From: a virus
Virus record (IMG/VR): IMGVR_UViG_3300042691_032331
Coordinates: 1-64,000 of that record
DNA: 64,000 nt
Strand: one strand, 5' to 3'
How positions within the stretch are numbered: position 1 is the stretch's first letter; each line of letters begins with the position of its first letter. The position numbers and the translations under genes are program-made. The notes below the pieces were generated by a model. That model had not been told where the DNA came from, made no database searches, and saw only the letters and a list, made by a program, of their open reading frames with translations. Shown piece after piece: positions 40,462-48,468 of the stretch.

Positions 40462-40490
40462 ATTCTATCAAAATAACCATTTATTGTCAA
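40462..40490 (-). promoter_or_regulatory. Early-type promoter overlapping the clpP stop, leaderless type
   Basis: Minus-strand TTGACAATAAAT core, 17 bp, TAGAAT, then ACGGGT and ATG at 40455. The TGA stop of clpP is part of TTGACA. Confidence 0.78.
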
Positions 40491-41077
40491 GTTCTATTTT
40501 TAATTACTTGATCAGCAAGTCCATAATCAACCGCTTCCTGAGCACTCATAAAAAAGTCACGTTCCATGTCTTTTTGTAGTTCTGGAAAAGTTTTGCCCTT
40601 GCTATTGTGGTTTACATAAATTTCTGTTAGACTGCGCTTCATCTGCAAGATTTCTTTTACTTGAATTTCCATATCAGTAGCTTGACCTCTTGCACCACCT
40701 GAAGGTTGATGAATCATGTGTCTTGCGTTAGGTAGAATAAAGCGTTTACCACTAGCACCGCTGTTAGCGAGAAGTGAACCCATGGAACAAGCTTGCCCCA
40801 TAACGATTGTGGAAACATCAGGCTTAACAAACTGCATAGCATCGTAAATAGCCATGCCAGCTGTAACACTGCCACCCGGGGAGTTGATATATAATTGAAT
40901 ATCTTTCGTATCATCTTCGCTTTCTAGGAACAATAATTGTGCTACAATTAGATTTGCCATTTGATCGTGTACTTCGCCCTCAAGCAAGATTACACGGTCA
41001 CGTAGCAAACGTGAATAAATGTCGTAACTACGCTCACCTTTACTGGTCTGCTCAACTACGATTGGTACTAAACTCAT
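40487..41077 (-). CDS. clpP: ATP-dependent Clp protease proteolytic subunit ClpP
   Basis: The 196-residue serine peptidase has the catalytic triad S98 (GQACSMGS), H123 (MIHQPSGG) and D174 (MERDFF), and the ClpP signatures INSPGGSV and GQATDMEI. It lacks a long propeptide. It should form a 14-mer chamber fed by ClpX; a phage ClpX with an IGF docking loop is encoded at 47253. SD AAGGAC. ClpP is known in phages as a capsid maturation protease relative, but this sequence is clearly the bacterial-type ClpP. Confidence 0.94.
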   Translation of the reverse strand: MSLVPIVVEQTSKGERSYDIYSRLLRDRVILLEGEVHDQMANLIVAQLLFLESEDDTKDIQLYINSPGGSVTAGMAIYDAMQFVKPDVSTIVMGQACSMGSLLANSGASGKRFILPNARHMIHQPSGGARGQATDMEIQVKEILQMKRSLTEIYVNHNSKGKTFPELQKDMERDFFMSAQEAVDYGLADQVIKNRT

Positions 41078-41094
41078 AAACTGTCCTTTTAATG

Positions 41095-41101
41095 ATAAAT
41101 A
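41095..41101 (+). promoter_or_regulatory. T4-type late promoter element
   Basis: ATAAATA 18 nt before the ATG at 41120. No SD is seen in the short leader. Confidence 0.5.
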
Positions 41102-41119
41102 TAAGATTGATATTATACT

Positions 41120-42256
41120 ATGAGATACAACGAATTTTCAAGACATTTGGTTGAAAGTGCCGACAAACCCAGAATAGAAACACTATTGCGTCAAATGGGT
41201 TACGAGGACCTTAAGGTAAATGGAAACAAGATTAATGTTCTTGTTCAGATACCAGACGGTCAAAAGAAGAATGATTTTCGTAGAGCGGTATTGGACGAAA
41301 TCTTGTCGGGCTTACAGAAAAAAGCAAGTGATACTAGCCCAGAATATAGCAGTGATGCATCACTAAGTAGTTTGGGTGGAATTATATTTGCTGATAGCCC
41401 AGTTAAGATTGTAGTTAAAGACACAGGAAAACAGGGTGAGAAAAGCGCAGGCGTAGCTAATGAATTAGAGTTAGCAAGTATATTACAAAGTGTTATTGAA
41501 AAATATGGCACAGCAAATATAATATTCAAAGACCCACGTGGTAAAACTATTAAAATCAAAAATGCTATTGAAGTCGATGTTGCGGGTCGTGATGTGAAAG
41601 ATCGTAAGAAAGCAGATGTAGTAATCAAAAGTGAAAGAAGTAATCTACCTGTAAGTATCAAAAAAGTAGATGCTGACATGTGGGAGAGTGCTGATAGCAT
41701 GTTTGGTGCTAGAGCAAAAAGAATATTAGATAAACTTATTGCAGATAAGATTGTTAAACTTGAAAAAGTAAAAGAACGAAAAACAAAAGAAGGTTCTATT
41801 CCTGTATACAAATTAAGCAAAGAGATTGTAATGGAACCAACTGAGGAAGAAGCAATGAACGCTATCTTTGGGTCAGATATTAATCCAAAAGGTGGAGTAG
41901 TAATTCAAACTTTCAAGCCAGAACATTTTACACAAGTAGAAAATAATGTAGAAGTTGATTGTCATGCTGTAATCACCAATAAGGAAGATATTCCTGAAAG
42001 CCATTTAATGGTGTGGATACTACGCAATGACAGTGACAGAAATAGTAAAGAACTTGGCTATGCAGGTATACGTCCATTAGGAGTCACACTAACAAGGGGC
42101 ATCGGAGCTAAAGGAACTAAGGACGTTATTCTAGTAGATGTTAATGGGAACGTAGTTGATAACCCTAACATCAAAAAAGATGACAAGAAAATGCAGAAAA
42201 ATCTACCTAAGCCCGAAGTTGGAAGTGAAGAAGCAACACGTAAAAAACGTGACTAG
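41120..42256 (+). CDS. PD-(D/E)xK nuclease-like phage protein (378 aa)
   Basis: The N-terminus [14 protein letters not shown] is of a type common on late structural or head-associated proteins of aquatic myoviruses. The middle (about 125-200) has [14 protein letters not shown], a central [10 protein letters not shown] and [14 protein letters not shown], compatible with the E...D...ExK core of PD-(D/E)xK nucleases. The end is Lys-rich. The nuclease call is from motif spacing only. The stop shares the palindrome CTAG with the convergent gene. Confidence 0.6.
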   Translation: MRYNEFSRHLVESADKPRIETLLRQMGYEDLKVNGNKINVLVQIPDGQKKNDFRRAVLDEILSGLQKKASDTSPEYSSDASLSSLGGIIFADSPVKIVVKDTGKQGEKSAGVANELELASILQSVIEKYGTANIIFKDPRGKTIKIKNAIEVDVAGRDVKDRKKADVVIKSERSNLPVSIKKVDADMWESADSMFGARAKRILDKLIADKIVKLEKVKERKTKEGSIPVYKLSKEIVMEPTEEEAMNAIFGSDINPKGGVVIQTFKPEHFTQVENNVEVDCHAVITNKEDIPESHLMVWILRNDSDRNSKELGYAGIRPLGVTLTRGIGAKGTKDVILVDVNGNVVDNPNIKKDDKKMQKNLPKPEVGSEEATRKKRD

Positions 42257-42747
42257 CATTTAAATAAGTCTTGATTACTAAACCAACGGCGCATACTATG
42301 CGCCGATTTTAATGGGATGTTGTATTGTTCTAATTTTTCTCTAAATCTAAAGAAAGTAGGACCATGACTCATTACTCCGTTCTTCCCCCAAAGTAATCTT
42401 TTAGGTGTCTCTATATCCCACTGATGTTGGTGAACCATTTCGTGTGCAATGATAGCTACCATCCATTGAGCACAAAAGAATTTGTCCATTAGTAATATAT
42501 CACAGTAGCTTCCAGATTTTTGCTGATCCCAATGCCCTACACACATTCCCCAATATTTTCTTCTGTATCCTGCAACTTCAATATTGGGTACGCTTAGTTC
42601 ACTATCAAATATTTCTTCATTTAATAGTTCATAGACATAATAAACTTCCGTAAGACTGGGACGAAACTCTAACCGCTTCTGGGAAGTCAGACTAGGAAGG
42701 GGAAATGACATTATTTCCTCCAGACAATATTTCGTCAACTTTGCCAT
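42253..42747 (-). CDS. SprT-like zinc metallopeptidase (164 aa)
   Basis: HEMVH (102-106) with the upstream AQWMVAIIAH and a later third ligand region GVMSHGPTFFRF match SprT/Spartan-like domains, which cleave DNA-bound or crosslinked proteins. No DNA-binding tail. The start follows a late element by 5 nt with no SD. Confidence 0.8.
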   Translation of the reverse strand: MAKLTKYCLEEIMSFPLPSLTSQKRLEFRPSLTEVYYVYELLNEEIFDSELSVPNIEVAGYRRKYWGMCVGHWDQQKSGSYCDILLMDKFFCAQWMVAIIAHEMVHQHQWDIETPKRLLWGKNGVMSHGPTFFRFREKLEQYNIPLKSAHSMRRWFSNQDLFKC

Positions 42748-42752
42748 ATAAA

Positions 42753-42759
42753 TATTTAT
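42753..42759 (-). promoter_or_regulatory. T4-type late promoter element, leaderless type
   Basis: Minus-strand ATAAATA, then TTTAT, then ATG at 42747 (5-nt gap). Confidence 0.58.
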
Positions 42760-42811
42760 TTAAAAAATAGCAAATATTCCAACCCTGTTAAATACTACAA
42801 AGGAGATTAAA

Positions 42812-43069
42812 ATGTTAGATTTCGTTAAAAAATTATTTGGATTTAGTACGTCAAAACCTACTGAGCCACAAGCGCCCTATAAAATAGAGCCTCAATTAAA
42901 CCCAGATAGTAATGTTATTAAAGTAGACGTTGGTAATTTGCAACCTGAGCAAGCAGTACAGGAAGTCGAAAAAGTAGTAGAAAAAGTGAAGAAGGAACGC
43001 ACTAAAAAAGCTACAATAAAATCCGAAGAAAACGTAGAAGTTAAAAAGAAGAAAAAACCTAGCAAATGA
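42812..43069 (+). CDS. Basic helical protein (85 aa)
   Basis: A short N-terminal amphipathic helix (LDFVKKLFGF) precedes a Pro/Asn linker and a charged helix (AVQEVEKVVEKVKKERTKK) ending in KKKKKPSK. Could bind membrane and nucleic acid. TTAAATA (42788) and SD AAAGGAG lie upstream. Function unknown. Confidence 0.6.
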   Translation: MLDFVKKLFGFSTSKPTEPQAPYKIEPQLNPDSNVIKVDVGNLQPEQAVQEVEKVVEKVKKERTKKATIKSEENVEVKKKKKPSK

Positions 43070-43437
43070 TGGTACCTAAGTTTCTTATTAAGATACCAGA
43101 AGTTACTTTACAGAATCCATGCCGTCTTAACATAGTAATTTTTGGTATGCTAGGAGCATGCCAAACTGCTCCGCCATCTGTACCCGTATCAGTGTTTTTA
43201 GAGCAAGGTGATACTCAACTTGTTATATCTGAAAAAATAACTAATCGTATAAGTGAAGAATTTATAAATCCTATATTTCAAGATAGAATTTTAACAAATA
43301 ATAATGATGGTACTATCACCATCCAATTAAGCGAAAAAGATAAAGTTATATATGAAAATGTAGGATGTGATGTAATTATAAACCAAATTGAAGATCAAGG
43401 TCTAAATTTTATAGTAGAAAGAATTGATAGTCAATAA
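43066..43437 (+). CDS. Putative lipoprotein (123 aa)
   Basis: The ATG at 43066 overlaps the upstream stop. A hydrophobic stretch (LNIVIFGMLGAC, about 22-33) ends in a lipobox-like LGAC, but the preceding n-region is unusually long, so export is uncertain. The rest is a soluble strand-rich domain (VFLEQGDTQLVISEKI; TITIQLSEKDKVIYE). Function unknown. Confidence 0.5.
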   Translation: MMVPKFLIKIPEVTLQNPCRLNIVIFGMLGACQTAPPSVPVSVFLEQGDTQLVISEKITNRISEEFINPIFQDRILTNNNDGTITIQLSEKDKVIYENVGCDVIINQIEDQGLNFIVERIDSQ

Positions 43438-43453
43438 AGTATAAAGTTCTTTT

Positions 43454-43460
43454 ATAAATA
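43454..43460 (+). promoter_or_regulatory. T4-type late promoter element, leaderless type
   Basis: TATAAATA, then CTAAT, then ATGATG at 43466 (5-nt gap); matches the T4 consensus TATAAATACTA. Confidence 0.62.
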
Positions 43461-43465
43461 CTAAT

Positions 43466-44164
43466 ATGATGATTTTTGGGTTTGACGTTATAAGTGACTT
43501 GAATCTTGGTCCAGATGATGAGTTTGACTGGACTAATAAACCTACCAGTCTATTTTGTGTTATTCCCGGTAACATATCAAGCGATCTTAGAACCATCTAC
43601 AAAACACTAAAACATTTAAGCACTATGTACCATGGTGTTTTTTACATTGATGGGTCACTAGAAATTACAGATATCTATGAACGTGATTTACGTGTTAAAG
43701 AATTACAAAAGATTTGTACCAACTTCAAAAATGTAATATATCTACATAACAATGTAGTAGTTGTTGACGGTGTAGCATTAGTGGGAATAAACGGCTGGTA
43801 CAATAATTATCTTAATAATTCAATTGTAGATGACTTCCATGCAAAATGCTTTAGATTCGATGACATTGGTTATTTAGAAAAGACCATAGAAAAACTACAA
43901 GTGCATCAAGAAGTTAAAGCAATAATTATAGTAAGCAACTGTGTGCCCTTCAAAGAACTATACTTTGGAGAATGTAATATGGGGGATGAAGATATTAACC
44001 CAGGCTATGTTCTTCACAAAGACACAGAACATAAAGTCAAGAAGTGGGTCTATGGGACTTATGATAAAATAGTTGATACCACTGTTAACGGTATCAACTA
44101 TATCAACAACAGTAAATTTAACAAAAATCCTTACTACGCAAAAAGAATAGAAATTGCTATTTAA
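43466..44164 (+). CDS. Degenerate metallophosphoesterase-like protein (232 aa)
   Basis: The order of blocks follows calcineurin-like phosphatases but catalytic residues are lost: ISDLNL for SDLHL, PGNIS for GNHE, IVSNCVP for GHHAP and WVYGTYDK for HGHTH. VVVVDGVALVGINGWY and the C-terminal YYAKRIEIA are well kept. It is probably a structural or binding pseudo-enzyme. Late promoter, no SD. The stop shares TTAA with the convergent clpS. Confidence 0.6.
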   Translation: MMIFGFDVISDLNLGPDDEFDWTNKPTSLFCVIPGNISSDLRTIYKTLKHLSTMYHGVFYIDGSLEITDIYERDLRVKELQKICTNFKNVIYLHNNVVVVDGVALVGINGWYNNYLNNSIVDDFHAKCFRFDDIGYLEKTIEKLQVHQEVKAIIIVSNCVPFKELYFGECNMGDEDINPGYVLHKDTEHKVKKWVYGTYDKIVDTTVNGINYINNSKFNKNPYYAKRIEIAI

Positions 44165-44466
44165 GCTTCTGATTCAATTTTAATTTGTAGTGGGTAACCT
44201 TCACTACGTGCTTCTACTGTAACCTCAATGCCCTTTTGTTCAGCAATTTCATAGGGTAATACAGCAACAACAGCACTACCTGTTTCATGTATTCCGGATG
44301 TAATCGTAGCAGCGGTATCTACGGTATAATCAAAGTGTTCTATTAAACTTTTCACTACAAAATCCATTGTTGTATGATTATCATTTATATAGATGACCTT
44401 GAACATAGGAGGTTCACTAAGTTTGAAGTTTGGTTTAATTTTAGCTCTTGTTTCTGTTTGTGACAT
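44161..44466 (-). CDS. clpS: ClpS adaptor for N-end rule substrates
   Basis: The 101-residue protein has a flexible N-terminus and the ClpS core: VIYINDNHTTMDFVVKSL, the binding-pocket His in GIHETGSAV and VLPYEIAEQKG. ClpS delivers proteins with N-terminal Leu, Phe, Tyr or Trp to ClpA, or in some bacteria to other Clp ATPases. No clpA is in the window. The 5' UTR has a 10-bp hairpin. Confidence 0.9.
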   Translation of the reverse strand: MSQTETRAKIKPNFKLSEPPMFKVIYINDNHTTMDFVVKSLIEHFDYTVDTAATITSGIHETGSAVVAVLPYEIAEQKGIEVTVEARSEGYPLQIKIESEA

Positions 44467-44484
44467 TTTATACCCTTAGTTAGC

Positions 44485-44508
44485 GAGAGAGTAGTCGCCT
44501 ACTCTCTC
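44485..44508 (-). promoter_or_regulatory. Perfect 10-bp hairpin in clpS leader
   Basis: GAGAGAGTAG (44485-44494) and CTACTCTCTC (44499-44508) enclose a 4-nt loop. There is no T-run in the minus direction. An ATAAATA-like element (minus strand, about 44535) lies upstream, so this is likely a leader hairpin stabilising or regulating clpS mRNA. Confidence 0.6.
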
Positions 44509-44532
44509 TATTATTTAAGAACTTCTATTATA

Positions 44533-44973
44533 CTATTTATTGTAATTTATTGCAATCGTCTTTGGTTTCTTTTCTTCTGGAATTTTGCGTTCCAAATATA
44601 CGGTAAGAATACCATTTTTCATACTTGCATCAATTACTTCTACATGTTCATGTAGAGGGAATCTTAGGGTAAAACTTCTACGACTTAAACCTCTGTGAAT
44701 ATATTCCCAGTTTTCAGCGTCAACATTAACGTGATCACCCGAAATAGTTAATTTTCTCCCATCTACTGTTACAGTAAGTTCGCCTTCTTCAAAGCCTGCA
44801 ACAGCAACTTCAATAGTTACAGTATCTTCACCTGTACTAATTAAGTTGTATGGAGGGTAATTATTTGTTTGTGTGCTTGCTCGTATAATGTCATCAAACA
44901 ATGATTCAAAGCCGATTCCAAATCTACGAACTGTAGGAATGTCAATACTACGTAAAGTTAATTCTCTTGTCAT
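44533..44973 (-). CDS. hsp20: Small heat-shock protein (Hsp20/IbpA family)
   Basis: The 146-residue protein has an N-terminal arm with RRFGIGFESLFDDI, an alpha-crystallin domain (YNLISTGEDTVTIEVAVAGF; RGLSRRSFTLRFPLHEHVEV; ASMKNGILTVYLER) and a short tail with KTIAIN, in place of the usual IxI motif. It holds unfolding proteins for DnaK. It follows dnaK; its SD can pair with the end of dnaK. Confidence 0.93.
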   Translation of the reverse strand: MTRELTLRSIDIPTVRRFGIGFESLFDDIIRASTQTNNYPPYNLISTGEDTVTIEVAVAGFEEGELTVTVDGRKLTISGDHVNVDAENWEYIHRGLSRRSFTLRFPLHEHVEVIDASMKNGILTVYLERKIPEEKKPKTIAINYNK

Positions 44974-44980
44974 TTTATAT

Positions 44981-45044
44981 CTCCTTTAATAAGCAAGATT
45001 ATATAGGGCCCGCCCCATGCGGCACCCTATTTTTATTAAGCAGG
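44981..45044 (-). promoter_or_regulatory. Hairpin that can mask the hsp20 SD
   Basis: CCT (in the last dnaK codons) and TTAATAA at its stop (45033-45044) can pair with TTATTAA-AGG (44983-44992), part of the hsp20 SD, with a 2-nt bulge. Between them a GC-rich hairpin (ATAGGG/CCCTAT, 45003-45030) brings the arms together. It may couple hsp20 translation to dnaK or to temperature. Confidence 0.5.
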
Positions 45045-46925
45045 TTCAGTTTCTTTAAACTCTGCATCAACCACGGTTTCATCCTTAGGTTGTTCTTTTT
45101 CAGCCTTTTCAGCTTCAAATTTCTTACCAGTGATAGGACCCATAGCTTGATACAAGTCAGTAACAGACTTATTAATTGCTTCAACGTCCTCACCCTTCAA
45201 TGCTTCTTCTACACCTTTAAGTGCATCTTCTGCCTTTTGTTTTTCTTCAGGTGTAACTTGATCACCGTACTTTTCAACGTCCTGTTTAAAACCGTTGTAT
45301 GTTGACTCAGCACCATTACGTGCATTAATCAACTCAACTTGTTTTTTGTCATTTTCTGCATTTTCTTCTGCTTCTTTGACCATACGTTGAATTTCTTGTT
45401 CATTCAAACCTGAATCAGATTTAATTGTGATTTTATTTTCTTTACCTGAATCTTTATCTTTTGCACTGATATGCATGATACCATTTGCATCAATATCAAA
45501 GGTAACTTCAATTTGAGGCAATCCGCGTGGTGCAGGACGAATTCCTTCAAGATTAAACTCACCTAATTGTTTGTTATATTGATAAAGTTCACGCTCACCT
45601 TGTGCAACTTTAATTGTTACAGCAGGTTGATTATCTTGTGCTGTACTAAATGTTTGACTAGCCTTTGTAGGAATAGTAGTATTCTTATTGATTACTTTTG
45701 TGAATACACCGCCTAGTGTTTCAATACCAAGACTCAATGGTGTAACATCAAGTAGCAATACATCTTTACGATCACCTGCAAGAACTGCACCTTGTACCGC
45801 AGCACCAACTGCAACTGCTTCATCAGGATTTACATCACGACGAGGTGCCTTACCAAAAAGTTTTTCAACTTCTTCTTGTACTTTAGGCATACGTGTCATA
45901 CCACCAACGAGGATGACTTCATCAATATCACTAGAATTTACATTTGCATCACGCATTGCAGTTTTGCAAGGTTCAATACTGCGTTGGATAAGTTCATCAA
46001 CTAATGATTCAAGTTTAGCACGTGTTACTTTAACATTAAGATGTTTAGGTCCAGTTGCATCGGCAGTAATGTAAGGTAAGTTTACATCTGTTTGTTGTGT
46101 ACTTGATAGTTCAATCTTACATTTTTCAGCCGCATCTTTCAATCGTTGCAATGCTAATACATCTTTTGTTAAATCAACGCCAGTTTCTTTTTTAAATTCA
46201 TCGACAAGGTAATCCATAATGCGTTGGTCAAAATCTTCACCACCTAAGAATGTATCACCATTCGTAGACAATACTTCGATTTGCTTATCACCATCGACAT
46301 TTGCGATTTCAATTATACTAATATCAAATGTTCCTCCACCAAGGTCATATACTGCAACCTTGCGGTCCTTCTTGTCAGCCTTATCTACACCGTAAGCTAG
46401 TGCAGCAGCAGTTGGCTCATTAATAATTCTTAAAACTTCTAAACCTGCAATTTTACCTGCATCTTTAGTTGCTTGACGTTGGCTATCATTGAAATATGCT
46501 GGTACTGTAATAACTGCTTTAGTAACTTCTTCGCCTAAATAATCCTCAGCAGTTTTCTTCATCTTACGTAAAACTTCTGCACTAATCTGAGGAGGTGCAT
46601 ATTTCCTATCATCGACTTGAACCCATGCATCACCATTATCGTTTTCAACAATGGTATATGGCATAAGATCAATATCTTTTTGTACTGCTTCTTCTTTAAA
46701 TTTACGCCCAATTAAGCGTTTAGAAGCATAGATAGTTTTCTTTGGATTTGTTACTGCTTGACGTTTTGCGCTTGCACCCACAAGAACTTCATCAGGTGTA
46801 TATGCTACAATACTAGGTGTAGTTCTAGCACCTTCACTGTTTTCAATTACTTTTGGATTTCCGTTTTCAATAACGGCTACGCATGAATTTGTGGTACCCA
46901 AATCGATACCGATGACTTTGCTCAT
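45036..46925 (-). CDS. dnaK: Chaperone DnaK (Hsp70)
   Basis: The 629-residue protein is full length. The three Hsp70 signatures are present: [14 protein letters not shown] near the N-terminus, [14 protein letters not shown] and [14 protein letters not shown]. The linker [11 protein letters not shown] leads into the substrate-binding domain and lid. The C-terminus ends [12 protein letters not shown] instead of the EEVKD type tail. DnaJ and GrpE are not in the window. A leader of about 110 nt precedes it, with SD AAGGAG. A complete dnaK in a phage is rare. Confidence 0.96.
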   Translation of the reverse strand: MSKVIGIDLGTTNSCVAVIENGNPKVIENSEGARTTPSIVAYTPDEVLVGASAKRQAVTNPKKTIYASKRLIGRKFKEEAVQKDIDLMPYTIVENDNGDAWVQVDDRKYAPPQISAEVLRKMKKTAEDYLGEEVTKAVITVPAYFNDSQRQATKDAGKIAGLEVLRIINEPTAAALAYGVDKADKKDRKVAVYDLGGGTFDISIIEIANVDGDKQIEVLSTNGDTFLGGEDFDQRIMDYLVDEFKKETGVDLTKDVLALQRLKDAAEKCKIELSSTQQTDVNLPYITADATGPKHLNVKVTRAKLESLVDELIQRSIEPCKTAMRDANVNSSDIDEVILVGGMTRMPKVQEEVEKLFGKAPRRDVNPDEAVAVGAAVQGAVLAGDRKDVLLLDVTPLSLGIETLGGVFTKVINKNTTIPTKASQTFSTAQDNQPAVTIKVAQGERELYQYNKQLGEFNLEGIRPAPRGLPQIEVTFDIDANGIMHISAKDKDSGKENKITIKSDSGLNEQEIQRMVKEAEENAENDKKQVELINARNGAESTYNGFKQDVEKYGDQVTPEEKQKAEDALKGVEEALKGEDVEAINKSVTDLYQAMGPITGKKFEAEKAEKEQPKDETVVDAEFKETEPA

Positions 46926-47037
46926 ATTGTATTCTCCTTAAAATTAAGCAAGATTTTTACTGTAGACCTGTTTACAGCAGCATCTACATGTACTTATCTA
47001 TTCTACACGACTGCGTAAAATAATATAATATTATTGG

Positions 47038-47256
47038 TTAAAATTGTTTTGGGGGCAATTGCTGATCACGCAAAAATTTACGCCAGCGACTTCTTGCCTG
47101 ACCTTTCTTCATTTTGCGTTTAGTTGTTGGTTTTACATATTCCATACGATCACGTACTTCCTGTAGTATTCCAGATTCTGTGACTTTTTTCTTTAACTTT
47201 CGTAGGGCTTTCTCTACATTACCGTCTGTTACTATAATTTTTCGTCCTGATATCAT
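47038..47256 (-). CDS. rpsU: Ribosomal protein bS21
   Basis: The 72-residue basic protein matches bS21: IIVTDGNVEKALRKLKKKV, then SGILQEVRDRMEYVKPTTKR and KKGQARSRWRKFL. bS21 sits near the anti-SD end of 16S rRNA and affects initiation; S21 is one of the commonest ribosomal proteins in large phages. It overlaps clpX. Confidence 0.93.
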   Translation of the reverse strand: MISGRKIIVTDGNVEKALRKLKKKVTESGILQEVRDRMEYVKPTTKRKMKKGQARSRWRKFLRDQQLPPKQF

Positions 47257-48452
47257 TTTAATGGTTTTGGATTAATAACCTGCTCCTTGTCTATATTTAT
47301 TGTTTTAATCTTTTTTTTCTTATAGTTGCGGGTATTAAACATGTGACACATCAAAACACGCTCAATTTCTGTATGCAAACCACGGGCGCCCGTTTTCAAT
47401 TTCAGTGTATTTTCTGCTATTTGATCTAGTGCATCCTCTGTGAAGTTAAGTTCAATATCGTCCAACTTTAGCAAATATTTGTATTGAGCTACGTAATTGT
47501 TTTTAACATCCGTAAGAATTTTAATTAGTTGCTCTTTATTCAATTCTTCAACACTTACTGTAGTTGTGAATCTTCCTATAAACTCAGGAATCATACCAAA
47601 CTTAGTAAGGTCATCTGGGGTAACGTCACTTAACTTTCCTTCTTTTTTGTTGTCCTTTATAGTAGCTCCAAACCCAATACTAGTACCACTTATTCTATTT
47701 GAAATAACATCTTTAAGCCCAACAAAAGCACCGCCACCAATAAACAGAATATTTTTGGTATTAATTTCATTCATCTCTGAATTTGGGTGTTTCCTACCTG
47801 TGCTGGACACTCTGCAAACTGTGCCCTCTACTAATTTGAGTAGTGCTTGCTGTACACCTTCACCACTTACGTCACGGGTCAAACTTACATTTTCACTTTT
47901 ACGGGCGATCTTGTCTATTTCATCTACAAAGATGATTCCACGTTCTGCTAATGCTTTATCACCGTTCGCTGCATTTACAAGCATGTTAATCATGCTTTCA
48001 ACATCGTCACCAACATAACCCGCTTCAGTTAGTGATGTTGCATCAGCAACTACGAAAGGGACCTTAAGATACTTTGCTGCTGTTTTAGCCAATAATGTTT
48101 TACCTGAACCAGTTGGTCCAATTATAAGCACATTGCCTTTTTGTATTTCTAAATCCTTAGGAGGATTATTAATACGCTTATAGTGATTAGCAATTGCCAC
48201 GCTAAGAACAGTTTTAGCATCGTCTTGTCCTATTATATGTTCATCTAGAAAGTCTTTAATACTTTCAGGATCATATTCAGGTTCTACCTTATTTTGATCC
48301 TCTTCTGTTTCGTCAACGATTAGTTCTTGGCATAATTCAACACAATCACTACATATAGCAACGCTGCCTCCTACTACTAATTTTTTGACGTTATCCTTAT
48401 GTGAACCACAAAAACTACAATGATTAATTTGTTTTATTTCTTCAGTCATCAT
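47253..48452 (-). CDS. clpX: ATP-dependent unfoldase ClpX
   Basis: The 399-residue protein has the N-terminal zinc domain (CSFCGSH, then CSDCVELC), Walker A GPTGSGKT (112-119), pore loop GYVG (145-148), Walker B FVDEIDK (175-181) and the ClpP-docking IGF loop (259-261, SIGFGA). It should unfold tagged substrates and feed ClpP. The phage clpP at 40487 is a probable partner. A degenerate late element (ATAAGTA, 5 nt from ATG) precedes it. Confidence 0.95.
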   Translation of the reverse strand: MMTEEIKQINHCSFCGSHKDNVKKLVVGGSVAICSDCVELCQELIVDETEEDQNKVEPEYDPESIKDFLDEHIIGQDDAKTVLSVAIANHYKRINNPPKDLEIQKGNVLIIGPTGSGKTLLAKTAAKYLKVPFVVADATSLTEAGYVGDDVESMINMLVNAANGDKALAERGIIFVDEIDKIARKSENVSLTRDVSGEGVQQALLKLVEGTVCRVSSTGRKHPNSEMNEINTKNILFIGGGAFVGLKDVISNRISGTSIGFGATIKDNKKEGKLSDVTPDDLTKFGMIPEFIGRFTTTVSVEELNKEQLIKILTDVKNNYVAQYKYLLKLDDIELNFTEDALDQIAENTLKLKTGARGLHTEIERVLMCHMFNTRNYKKKKIKTINIDKEQVINPKPLK

Positions 48453-48468
48453 TGATATACTTATCTTT

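Noticed and set aside
47497-48018. 173-codon open frame antisense to clpX
   Set aside because: Its translation is a Ser/Leu/Pro-rich mirror of clpX; clpX shows full family motifs on the other strand.
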